Shown: piece after piece, positions 16,420 through 25,834 of the stretch
Layout: each line of letters opens with the position of its first letter
Position numbering within the stretch: the first letter of the stretch is position 1
Assembly (NCBI GenBank): GCA_021604565.1
Contig: BQJF01000033.1
Span: 1 to 43,802, forward strand
Direction of reading: 5' to 3'
DNA from: Minwuia thermotolerans
Lineage (GTDB): Bacteria; Pseudomonadota; Alphaproteobacteria; Minwuiales; Minwuiaceae
Length of the DNA stretch: 43,802 bases
The notes under the pieces: generated by a model
The model's input: the letters and a program-made list of their open reading frames with translations, nothing else
Databases searched by the model: none
What the model was told of the DNA's origin: nothing
Position numbers and translations under genes: made by a program

Positions 16420-16884
16420 TCAGTCATCGACCTTCACCATGAAACGCGTACCCCGGACCCCCAGGATGGTGGAGGGGGTTTCGACCAGCATGCGGTCCCT
16501 GCCGCGCTTGGCGATCCGTCCCGAACGGGCGGAAAGCGTGCCGCGGCTCAGGCGCCCCTTGAACGCCCCTTCGTCCCGGGCCCTGTCGTAGCGGTATTCC
16601 TGGATTCGGAAAGTCGTCTCGGGGCCCAGCGCGATCTCGGCACCATCGGTGAAGCGCAGCCCGACCGCCCCTTCGGACGCGGTGATGACAGTGTCCTGCG
16701 CTTCGATCGCCTGACCTTCGGTCGCGGCGCTGCGTTCCCCGTTGCGATCGATGCTGACCTGGCCAGCCACCCGCTCCACCACCGCAACGGTCTCCGCCGC
16801 ACGTGCATCCAAACCGGGCACGAAAACTGCAATTACCAAAATGGCTGCAAATAGCAGTACTGCGATTGAGGTCACTTTGCGCAT
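16420..16884 (-). CDS. FecR domain protein, exported
   Basis: The 154-residue protein has a signal peptide (residues 1-30, ending in ARA-A) and one FecR domain. The domain is seen in VERVAGQVSIDRNGERSAAT, EGQAIEAQDTVITASEGAVG, LRFTDGAEIALGPETTFRI and the final PSTILGVRGTRFMVKVDD. This lone form has no sigma factor or TonB receptor beside it, unlike iron-signalling FecR. It resembles small periplasmic FecR proteins of unknown role. The start at 16884 is chosen because it gives a proper signal peptide; the ribosome site is weak. It is divergent from the RsbW-like gene. Confidence 0.82.
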   Translation of the reverse strand: MRKVTSIAVLLFAAILVIAVFVPGLDARAAETVAVVERVAGQVSIDRNGERSAATEGQAIEAQDTVITASEGAVGLRFTDGAEIALGPETTFRIQEYRYDRARDEGAFKGRLSRGTLSARSGRIAKRGRDRMLVETPSTILGVRGTRFMVKVDD

Positions 16885-16954
16885 GACAGTTCCATCCGTA
16901 AGCTTCCGGGACGTAGACGCCGCTGTCGTCAGACGTTCGTGGAGATTAAGCCAA

Positions 16955-17377
16955 GTGACCGCCAGTCCCAAGTCCCGCTTCGGAACATTCGCCTGCGACC
17001 TGGGCGAAGTGTCGAAGGCAGCACGCTGGGTGGAGCTTCAGGGGACGGAACTCGGACTGAGCGCGGCGGCTGCAACCCGCATGGCCGTTGCGTTCGAGGA
17101 ACTTCACGCCAACAGCATCCATCATGGCAACGCCGGCACCGGTGCGAGCGTGCGTATCGTGCTGGAGCGGCAGAAGGATGGCAGTATCCGGATGGATTTC
17201 CGGGACAATGGCATCTACTTCGACCCGGTTCTGGATGCGGAGCGGGTGACAGGGGATCCGATTGCCGGTGCCGTTGGCGGTGTCGGTGTGCGACTGGCTA
17301 TCAACCTGGCGCGGGAGATGCGCTACACCCGCGAGCGTGACGGCAATCACCTGATGATGGTTTTCGACAACCGTTGA
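16955..17377 (+). CDS. RsbW/SpoIIAB-like ATP-binding protein
   Basis: The 140-residue protein is a stand-alone histidine-kinase-type ATPase domain of the anti-sigma factor class. The N box is FEELHANSIHHGN (Glu48, Asn53, His57), the D box is FRDNGIYFDP (Asp84), and the glycine-rich lid is AVGGVGVRLAINLA. The start is a GTG with GGAG ten bases upstream; the longer ATG reading would run through the divergent fecR gene. Relatives bind sigma factors and phosphorylate STAS-domain antagonists. No STAS or sigma gene is adjacent, so partners are unknown. A hairpin follows the stop. Confidence 0.82.
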   Translation: MTASPKSRFGTFACDLGEVSKAARWVELQGTELGLSAAAATRMAVAFEELHANSIHHGNAGTGASVRIVLERQKDGSIRMDFRDNGIYFDPVLDAERVTGDPIAGAVGGVGVRLAINLAREMRYTRERDGNHLMMVFDNR

Positions 17378-17400
17378 GATGGCGTGACTGAGCGCCCGGC

Positions 17401-17418
17401 CTCATTGCGGACAATGAG
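17401..17418. terminator. Hairpin between convergent genes
   Basis: CTCATTG (17401-17407) pairs perfectly with CAATGAG (17412-17418) around a 4-base CGGA loop, between the ends of the RsbW-like and DUF4198 genes. There is no T-run, so it is only a possible bidirectional terminator. Confidence 0.4.
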
Positions 17419-17430
17419 ACGCGCGTCGCA

Positions 17431-18225
17431 TCACGGCAGATCGAAGACGAACGAGGCCCAGAAACTCTCCCAATCGAGGTCCGGATCAGTATCCGCCGGG
17501 ATCAGGTGAACCGCACTGATCATCCAGCGACCTGCAATGGGCAGTTCCAGCGTGGCCATGCCGTTGCCATCCGAGCGCATGGTGCCGACCCGACGCTCCG
17601 TCTGCTTGTGGAACGCCTGCACCAGCACACCGCGCAGCGGCAATCCCCTGTAGAGCGCCTGCACCCGAAGGCTCTCGCCTGCCGAGAGTGCGAAGGGATT
17701 GCGCTGTGGCACCAGCTCGAACGTCATGTTCACGGGACGGGTCGCGGCTGCACCGGCTGAAACATCACCTGACAGGACCCAGGTCTTCGGGAACCGGGTG
17801 TAGCGCTCCCGTGCCTGCATGTCCTGACGCCCCGCCGCCGCGCGCGCGGCCAGGGCATGTTCCAGGCCGTCACGCCTTACATAGGTCTCGAATGTCTGCG
17901 GATCGAGCTCGATCAGGTTGCCCGTGTTCTGAAACACCACCGTATAAAGCCCGGGCGCGCCGACCACGACCCTGCCAGCCGGATCAGCGGCGAACCCTGC
18001 GTCAGCGGAAACCGTTCCCTCCGGACCGATGACATCGAAACGCACCGTGTTGTCGGGGATGTAGATCTGTGTACTGCCGACAAAATCCTGGCCAACGGCC
18101 ATGGTCACCGGAACGGTTTCGCCTGCTTCCGCGCGACTGTTCTGCGGTTCGATCCAGTATTCGTGGGCCGACGCTGACGTGATCGCCATCAGCATGGCGA
18201 TCAGGCCTGAAATCCGATATGCCAT
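17431..18225 (-). CDS. DUF4198 domain periplasmic protein
   Basis: The 264-residue protein has a signal peptide ending at ASA-HEYWIEPQ. The first mature residue is histidine, a possible N-terminal metal ligand. The body matches DUF4198 (CbiM/NikM-associated type): AEAGETVPVTMAVGQDFVGS, a beta-rich middle, then GESLRVQALYRGLPLRGVLV and SDGNGMATLELPIAGRWMIS. Family members often sit beside nickel, cobalt or copper transport genes. It is divergent from the HupE/UreJ-type gene with only 34 bases between starts, so their promoters must overlap coding sequence. A role in metal delivery is an inference from family and context. Confidence 0.82.
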   Translation of the reverse strand: MAYRISGLIAMLMAITSASAHEYWIEPQNSRAEAGETVPVTMAVGQDFVGSTQIYIPDNTVRFDVIGPEGTVSADAGFAADPAGRVVVGAPGLYTVVFQNTGNLIELDPQTFETYVRRDGLEHALAARAAAGRQDMQARERYTRFPKTWVLSGDVSAGAAATRPVNMTFELVPQRNPFALSAGESLRVQALYRGLPLRGVLVQAFHKQTERRVGTMRSDGNGMATLELPIAGRWMISAVHLIPADTDPDLDWESFWASFVFDLP

Positions 18226-18259
18226 CTTCACTTCTGAACCTGCCTGCTGGAGCGTGATG

Positions 18260-19408
18260 ATGCGAGCCCTTATAGCGTTTGGCCTGTCGGTCGTCATGTT
18301 GTTCACGCTGACACTTGTCGGTGATGACGGCGCGCGGGCGCACGAGATCCGGCCGATGGTGGCAGAGGTGGAGTTCGCCGCCGATGGCCGCCTGACGGTT
18401 TCGCTCGACATCATACTCGAAGCATCAATGGCGAAGATCGAGGCCGGACTGGCCAATACCGACGACAGCGCCAATGCCGAACTCTACGACCAGCTCCGGG
18501 CGCTGCCCCCGGCTGAACTGGAAGCCCGCTTCGCCGAGGAGCAGGATGCCTTTGCGGACGGGTTCAATCTGACGTTCGACGGACAGGCCATCCCGCTGAC
18601 GGTCACGGAGGTCGTGGTTGCGCCGCTCGGCGATGTTCGGGTTTCGCGAAATTCCAGTGTCCTGCTTTCCGGTGCCATTCCGCCTGGCGCGGACATGTTT
18701 GTCTGGGACTACCCGGCAAGCTATGGCGCGGTGGCGGTGAAGCTTCGGCGCGCGGGCGACGCGGAGTTCACCTCCGCATGGCTGCAGGCCGGTGAGAGGT
18801 CCGACCCGTTTCCGATGCAGGGTCTGGTGCCGGAGCGGGACACTGTCGAGACCCTGGTCGACTATATCGAACTTGGCTACATCCACATCGTGCCGCGCGG
18901 GCTTGACCATATTCTCTTCGTGCTTGGCCTGTTCCTGCTCAGCACCCGCATGCGACCATTGCTGGTCCAGGTCACCTGTTTCACGGTGGCGCATTCGATC
19001 ACGCTGGCCCTCTCCCTCTATGGTGTCGTGGAACTGCCCCCGTCGATCGTCGAACCACTCATTGCGCTCTCCATTGCCTATGTCGCGATCGAGAACCTGT
19101 TCATGCGGGGCCTCAGTCCCTGGCGGCCGGTCGTGGTCTTTGCATTCGGGCTGCTGCACGGGCTTGGCTTCGCAGGGGTCCTGATCGAGCTGGGCCTGCC
19201 ACAGGATCAGTTCGTGACGGCGCTGATCGGTTTCAATGTCGGTGTCGAGTTCGGACAGTTGAGCGTCATCCTGGTGGCCTGGCTGTTGCTGGCCCTGTGG
19301 CAGATGTCGGAGCAGGCCTACCGCAGGGCGGTGATCATTCCGGGCTCCCTCTGCATTGCCGCCGTGGGCCTCTACTGGACCTTCGAGCGGGTGGTCTATG
19401 GGGTCTGA
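18260..19408 (+). CDS. HupE/UreJ-family membrane protein with extracytoplasmic N-domain
   Basis: The 382-residue protein starts with a signal or anchor helix (ALIAFGLSVVMLFTLTLVG) that ends near ARA-HEI. About 170 residues of beta-rich periplasmic domain follow. The C-terminal half has six or so membrane helices of the HupE/UreJ_2 type. Hallmarks are IHIVPRGLDHILFVLGLFLL, CFTVAHSITLALSLYG, IAYVAIENLF and FGLLHGLGFAGVL, whose histidines are likely metal ligands. HupE/UreJ proteins are linked to nickel permeation. A GGAG seven bases upstream favours the ATG at 18260 over 18257. It is divergent from the DUF4198 gene, whose mature protein also begins His-Glu. Confidence 0.85.
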   Translation: MRALIAFGLSVVMLFTLTLVGDDGARAHEIRPMVAEVEFAADGRLTVSLDIILEASMAKIEAGLANTDDSANAELYDQLRALPPAELEARFAEEQDAFADGFNLTFDGQAIPLTVTEVVVAPLGDVRVSRNSSVLLSGAIPPGADMFVWDYPASYGAVAVKLRRAGDAEFTSAWLQAGERSDPFPMQGLVPERDTVETLVDYIELGYIHIVPRGLDHILFVLGLFLLSTRMRPLLVQVTCFTVAHSITLALSLYGVVELPPSIVEPLIALSIAYVAIENLFMRGLSPWRPVVVFAFGLLHGLGFAGVLIELGLPQDQFVTALIGFNVGVEFGQLSVILVAWLLLALWQMSEQAYRRAVIIPGSLCIAAVGLYWTFERVVYGV

Positions 19409-19478
19409 TCGTCGCAGCCCGGCATCTGCGACCACCGGACACATGGTCCGGTAAACAACAGGTGCTATCTGTTCAATC

Positions 19479-19892
19479 ATGAAACACGCAGAGTACCAGG
19501 AACTGGAACCGCGCTCCGTCTGGACCGCGATGCGCAAGGGCTGGCGGCGTCGCTGCCCGTCCTGCGGGGAAGGCCGTGTCTTCGACGGCTATACGAAGGT
19601 GAACGATGAATGCCCGACCTGCGGGCTGGAGTTGCATCATCATCGTTCCGATGACCTGCCGCCCTATCTCTCCATCATGATCGTCGGCCACATCATCGTG
19701 CCGCTGGTGCTGATGGTGGAGCAGACCTGGCATCCCGTGCTCTGGCTGCACATGGCCATCTGGCTGCCATTGGTGGTGGTGCTCTCGCTTTACTTCCTGC
19801 CCCGTCTGAAGGGCGCTGTCATCGGTCTGCAGTGGGCCAACCGCATGCACGGCTTCGGGCTGGAGGAAGAGGACGAACCGGTAACACCCTGA
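19479..19892 (+). CDS. DUF983 family protein
   Basis: The 137-residue protein has two zinc-ribbon-like cysteine pairs (Cys26/Cys29 in RCPSCGEGRVF and Cys45/Cys48 in CPTCGLEL) and two membrane helices (about 62-84 and 87-108). It matches DUF983, common in alphaproteobacteria and of unknown function. The stretch CPSCGEGRVFDGYTKVNDEC is the family signature. No strong ribosome site is seen before the ATG. It may be the first gene of a row running through the two Nudix genes and the transporter, although a 102-base gap follows it. Confidence 0.88.
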   Translation: MKHAEYQELEPRSVWTAMRKGWRRRCPSCGEGRVFDGYTKVNDECPTCGLELHHHRSDDLPPYLSIMIVGHIIVPLVLMVEQTWHPVLWLHMAIWLPLVVVLSLYFLPRLKGAVIGLQWANRMHGFGLEEEDEPVTP

Positions 19893-19994
19893 GCATCCGT
19901 CAATGGGGCCTGCCATGCGCGGTCCCGGACTGGACAGGCACGTCTGTCACGGGCCATCTTGCGCGCAACCTGCACAGATGACCGGACGCGCACC

Positions 19995-20717
19995 ATGGCT
20001 GACAGACCACATGACCCGAACGATACCCACCTGCGACCCGAGGGTCAGAAGGCACTGAAGCCGCGCGACGCGGCGACGCTGGTGCTCTGGCGCAAGTCGG
20101 CGCACGGGGTCGAGGTCGTGATGGGCGAACGGCACGGCAAGCACGCCTTCATGCCGAACCGCTGGGTCTTTCCCGGCGGCAGGGTGGATCCGACCGACTG
20201 GCGGGTACGCGGTGCAAGCGAGCTGAAACAGCATGTCGGCGGGCATCTGACGAAAGCCGCTTCGGCCGCGCGCGCACGTGCGCTGGCCGCCGCAGCCATC
20301 CGGGAAACGTTCGAGGAGACGGGGCTGATCCTCGGCAAGCCTGACCCGGAGCCGGGGCGCAGCGTTCCGCGCAACTGGGCGGGATTCTTCGATACCGGCT
20401 TCGCACCGGATTTCGAAGCGCTGGATTTCGTTGCACGCGCCGTGACACCGCCCTATCGCCCGCGCCGCTTCAACGCACGCTTCTTCATGGCCGATGCGGA
20501 CCGGCTGGCGAACGAGGTGATCGAGAGCGACGGCGAACTGCTGGACATCCATTGGGTGACCATCGACAAGGCCCTGACCCTGGAGATTCCGCGCATAACA
20601 GGGGTCATGCTGAAGTTCGTCGAGGAATTCGTCGAGTCACCCCCACCCGCCAGCGCGGCGCACAAGTTGCCCCTCTACAAGTATGTTCGCGGCAAGCACA
20701 TGGATACGTTCGAATGA
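19995..20717 (+). CDS. Nudix hydrolase, first of an overlapping pair
   Basis: The 240-residue Nudix protein has KPRDAATLVLWRKSAHGVEV as its first strands, then KHAFMPNRWVFPGGRVDPTD, and after an insertion AAAIRETFEETGLILG, which holds the metal-binding RETFEE. This split box makes it a relative of the Nudix protein at 6564-7400. AVTPPYRPRRFNARFFMADA is a shared block with the next gene. The start at 19995 is the first plausible methionine before the domain; the ribosome site is weak. Its stop overlaps the next start in ATGA (20714-20717), so translation is probably coupled. The substrate is unknown. Confidence 0.87.
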   Translation: MADRPHDPNDTHLRPEGQKALKPRDAATLVLWRKSAHGVEVVMGERHGKHAFMPNRWVFPGGRVDPTDWRVRGASELKQHVGGHLTKAASAARARALAAAAIRETFEETGLILGKPDPEPGRSVPRNWAGFFDTGFAPDFEALDFVARAVTPPYRPRRFNARFFMADADRLANEVIESDGELLDIHWVTIDKALTLEIPRITGVMLKFVEEFVESPPPASAAHKLPLYKYVRGKHMDTFE

Positions 20718-21382
20718 GTACGCCTGACCCGGTCAAGGGAACACCGCGCCCGGTGCGCCCGCGTGATGCCGCCAGCCTTGTCATCCTGCGCGGGGAGGGT
20801 GACGGGACGGAGGTGCTGCTGGGCCGCCGCGCCGGTCGCCACCGCTTCATGCCGCACATGTACGTGTTTCCCGGCGGCCGGCTGGATCGGGTCGATCTGA
20901 CCGCGCCGACGCTGGACAAGCTGGACGAGCGCCCTTTGCGCCGGCTTGCCGCGCAGTTCGGTGGGGAAACCGCCCATGGTCTGGCCGTCGCCGCGGTACG
21001 TGAAACCTGGGAGGAAACCGGGTTGCGCTTCGGCGAGATGGAGGGGGAGAGGTTCGTGCCGCGCCTGTCGGGCATTGATTATCTCGCCCGCGCCATCACG
21101 CCCCCGCCCAGTCCGATCCGGTTCCACGCCCGGTTCTTCATCACCCACGCCGACCGCGCCGATGGTGGCGGTGATGCCCCGCTGACCGGGTCCGGTGAAC
21201 TGCTGGACCTGGACTGGCGGCCGCTGGGCGAAGCGGTGAAGATGCCGATTGCAGATGTTACCGAGTTCGTGCTGGAGGAGGTGATACGCCGTGTCCGGGG
21301 CACGGCGATTGAGGCGATCCCGCTGTTCAGCTATCAGAACAATGCGCCGATCATCCGCTACCACCGCTTCGAAGCTGACTGA
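20714..21382 (+). CDS. Nudix hydrolase, second of an overlapping pair
   Basis: The 222-residue protein is a paralogue of the preceding gene. It shows RPRDAASLVILRGEGDGTEV, RHRFMPHMYVFPGGRLDRVD and the split Nudix box AAVRETWEETGLRFG, then RAITPPPSPIRFHARFFITH. The ATG lies inside the upstream stop codon, forming an ATGA junction, which fixes the start. The tandem arrangement suggests duplication, with the pair acting together or on related substrates. The MFS gene starts 24 bases after it. Confidence 0.87.
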   Translation: MSTPDPVKGTPRPVRPRDAASLVILRGEGDGTEVLLGRRAGRHRFMPHMYVFPGGRLDRVDLTAPTLDKLDERPLRRLAAQFGGETAHGLAVAAVRETWEETGLRFGEMEGERFVPRLSGIDYLARAITPPPSPIRFHARFFITHADRADGGGDAPLTGSGELLDLDWRPLGEAVKMPIADVTEFVLEEVIRRVRGTAIEAIPLFSYQNNAPIIRYHRFEAD

Positions 21383-21406
21383 GACCCATGCCATGACCCA
21401 TTCAGC

Positions 21407-22582
21407 ATGACTGCGGGGCCTGAACTGACGGACAGTCAGCGGCGGGCCGGACTGGGCATCTCGATCCTGTGCATTGCGGTGGCGGCGCTGGCCATCGGCC
21501 TGACCTTTCCGCTGCTGGCACTGCTGCTGGAGGGCAAGGGTTTCAGCGGCACCGCCATCGGCATCAACAGCGCGATGGGACCGCTGGCCATCCTGCTGTC
21601 TTCCGCCTTCGTGCCGCGATGGATCGCCCGCTTCGGTGCCAAACGTTTCATCGTGATGTGCGTGCTGGCCAACGGCGTCACCATGATCCTGTTCAAGATG
21701 CTGGACTGGTATGCGGTCTGGCTGGTGTTGCGTCTGCTCAGCGGTGTGGCGGTGGCCGGGCTGTTCGTCGCGTCTGAGAGCTGGATCAACCAGGTCGCAC
21801 GCAGCGAACAGCGCGCGCAGGTCATGGCGATCTACAATATCTCGCTGTCCGCCGGATTTGCGCTGGGCCCGGTGCTGCTGGGGTTCGTCGGCGTCCAGGG
21901 CTGGGCACCGTTTGTCATTGGCGCGGCCATCATGTTCGTGGCCGCAATCCCGATGATCTTCGTGCCTGTCGCGGCACCGCGTTTTGATGGCACCCCCAGC
22001 TTCAACGTCCTTACCTATGTGAAGGTTGCGCCGACGCTGGTTGGCGCGATCCTGCTCTATGCGATGATCGAGAACTCGACCAGTTCCATGATTTCCGTCT
22101 TCGGTCGCCGGTCAGGACTGGCCGACCAGGATGCGCTGATCATGTTGAGCGCCGTCGTGGTCGGAGGAATGTTCTTCGCATGGCCGGTGGGCTGGTTGGC
22201 CGACCGCTATGACAAGATCCGGCTGATGATGATCCTGGGCGTGATCGGTGTGGTCGGTGCCGTTGCCGTGCCCTTCACGGTTCAGAACCTCTGGCTCTGC
22301 TACAGCATCCTGTTCATCTGGGGCGGTGCGGGAGCATCGCTATACACCATCGCCATGGCTCTGCAGGGGGAGCGGTTCTCCGGCGCGGACCTGGTGACGG
22401 CGAACGCGGCCTTCGGAGTGCTGTACGGCGTAGGCTCGCTGCTCGGACCGGCCATGACCGGTGTCGCGATGGATCTGGACGACCCCAATGGCTACTCGTG
22501 GGTGATGACGGGCATTTGCCTGATCTTCGTCATTTTCACCATCTTCCGCCAGCGCGCCAAGCAGCGCGGAAGCGCAGGCTGA
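21407..22582 (+). CDS. MFS transporter (YcaD-like)
   Basis: The 391-residue protein has about 12 hydrophobic helices. Typical major facilitator features are GTAIGINSAMGPLAILLSSA, RLLSGVAVAGLFVASESWIN (helix 4-5, with a charged Glu-Ser-Trp typical of the YcaD/YfkF-like branch) and WPVGWLADRYDKIRLMMILG (loop motif DRYDK between helices 8 and 9). The substrate is unknown. The gene starts 24 bases after the second Nudix gene without a clear ribosome site, so coupled translation is possible. It is convergent with the acyl-CoA dehydrogenase-like gene, with only 20 bases between them and no visible terminator. Confidence 0.88.
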   Translation: MTAGPELTDSQRRAGLGISILCIAVAALAIGLTFPLLALLLEGKGFSGTAIGINSAMGPLAILLSSAFVPRWIARFGAKRFIVMCVLANGVTMILFKMLDWYAVWLVLRLLSGVAVAGLFVASESWINQVARSEQRAQVMAIYNISLSAGFALGPVLLGFVGVQGWAPFVIGAAIMFVAAIPMIFVPVAAPRFDGTPSFNVLTYVKVAPTLVGAILLYAMIENSTSSMISVFGRRSGLADQDALIMLSAVVVGGMFFAWPVGWLADRYDKIRLMMILGVIGVVGAVAVPFTVQNLWLCYSILFIWGGAGASLYTIAMALQGERFSGADLVTANAAFGVLYGVGSLLGPAMTGVAMDLDDPNGYSWVMTGICLIFVIFTIFRQRAKQRGSAG

Positions 22583-22602
22583 CGCCACGCCCGCCGCCGC
22601 GG

Positions 22603-23832
22603 CTACTCCGCCGCGTTTGCGGGTGGTGGGCTGTTGCGGCCGACATAGCCGTCTCGGGTCTGCGGGAACTTCATGCCCAGCAGGCGGGACGCGATGACCG
22701 TGCGCAGGATCTGCGCGGTGCCGCCGCCGATGGTGAACATGCGCGCATCGCGCAGGATGCGTTCCACCGGCGTGTTCCGCGAATAGCCCTTGGCCCCGAA
22801 GACCTGCAGCGCGTCATTGGTCACCCGGATCGCCATTTCCGAGGCGAAGACCTTCGCCTGCGCCGCGGAGTAGGGGTCGGGGAAGGGGCTGTTGTCCGGC
22901 CCGCGCGAGCGGGCAGCGGTGTGGATCATCAGCCGCGCCGCATCCACCTGTGTCGCCATGTCGGCCAGCATCCATTGCAGCCCCTGGAACTCCGCGATGG
23001 GGCGTCCGAACTGGTGGCGATCGATGGCGTAGTCACGGGCCAGGTCCATTGCCCCGGCGGCGAGGCCCAGCGCCACCGTACCGGCCCCGACACGCTGGCT
23101 GTTGTAGGCATTCATCAGGTCGGCAAAGCCACGCCCGAAACCGGAGGGCGGCAGCAGCACCCGGTTTTCCGCCAGCTCCAGGTCCTCGAAGAAGACCTCC
23201 GCTTCCGGGATGCCGCGCAGGCCCATGGTCGGTTCCCGCTCCCCGATTCTCAGGCCCGGATCCTGGTCACGGATGGCGATGAAACCGCCGATGCCCAGCC
23301 GGTTGCCCTGTGTGTCCAGCACCCGCGCGAAGACCAGGTGCAGGCGGGAGACGCCGCCGCCGGTGATCCAGTGCTTCTTGCCGTTCAGCACATAGCGGTC
23401 GCCATGCTTTACGGCGGTTGTGGTCATTTCGGTTGCTGCGCTGCCCGCCTCCGGCTCGGTGATGCAGATGGCGGGCTTGTCCCCGTTCAGCACGAAGTCG
23501 GCGGCCATCCTGCGCTGGACCTCGGTGCCATATTGCAGGATGGCGGAGATCGCGCCCATGTTGGCTTCCACCGCGATGCGCCCGGTGACGCCGCAGACGC
23601 GCGCCATCTCTTCGATCACCAGTGCGGCGTCGAGGTAGCTCAGGCCCGGCCCGCCCAGTTCCTTCGGTACGGTCATGCCCATGAAACCGGCGTCCTTGAG
23701 CGCGGCCACATTGTCCCAGGGGTACTGCTCGCTGCGATCCACCTCCGCGGCGCGCGGCGCGATGGTGTTCTGCGCCAGGTCGCGTGCGCGGGTGCGCAGG
23801 TCCTGTTCGGCATGGCTCAGGGGTGATTGCAT
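22603..23832 (-). CDS. Acyl-CoA dehydrogenase superfamily protein, candidate 3-sulfinopropionyl-CoA desulfinase
   Basis: The 409-residue protein has the full acyl-CoA dehydrogenase fold: ICITEPEAGSAATEM (FAD and substrate site), GKKHWITGGG, FGRPIAEFQGLQWMLADMAT and the final VFGAKGYSRNTPVERILRDA. Both known positions of the catalytic glutamate are changed. The EGT-type site reads IGGGTAQI, and the helix-G site before Arg reads NSQR, giving Gln246. Arg85 lies in VTGRIAVEAN. From memory, 3-sulfinopropionyl-CoA desulfinase of Advenella has Gln246 replacing the base and a catalytic Arg84. That enzyme splits 3-sulfinopropionyl-CoA to propionyl-CoA and sulfite. Neighbours do not help. The specific function is an inference; the superfamily is certain. 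GGGAGGAG precedes the ATG. Confidence 0.9.
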   Translation of the reverse strand: MQSPLSHAEQDLRTRARDLAQNTIAPRAAEVDRSEQYPWDNVAALKDAGFMGMTVPKELGGPGLSYLDAALVIEEMARVCGVTGRIAVEANMGAISAILQYGTEVQRRMAADFVLNGDKPAICITEPEAGSAATEMTTTAVKHGDRYVLNGKKHWITGGGVSRLHLVFARVLDTQGNRLGIGGFIAIRDQDPGLRIGEREPTMGLRGIPEAEVFFEDLELAENRVLLPPSGFGRGFADLMNAYNSQRVGAGTVALGLAAGAMDLARDYAIDRHQFGRPIAEFQGLQWMLADMATQVDAARLMIHTAARSRGPDNSPFPDPYSAAQAKVFASEMAIRVTNDALQVFGAKGYSRNTPVERILRDARMFTIGGGTAQILRTVIASRLLGMKFPQTRDGYVGRNSPPPANAAE

Positions 23833-23944
23833 GATCCGGCTCCTCCCGCTCGTTCGCGGTCAATCTACACCAGCCGTCCGGTCAGCACAGGCCCGTTGGA
23901 CGGCATGACGTGCAGCGGTCGCGCGAATCGTGCAAGACAGGGCC

Positions 23945-25780
<1,836 letters not shown>

Positions 25781-25834
25781 GCGAGAATTCCTGCGCCCCT
25801 GTCGCATATGTGGGCCGTCGTCGGCGTCCAACCG

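Noticed and set aside
18425..19537. A 370-codon frame on the minus strand opposite the HupE/UreJ-type gene
   Set aside because: No ribosome site and no domain; the plus-strand frame has clear HupE motifs and a signal sequence.
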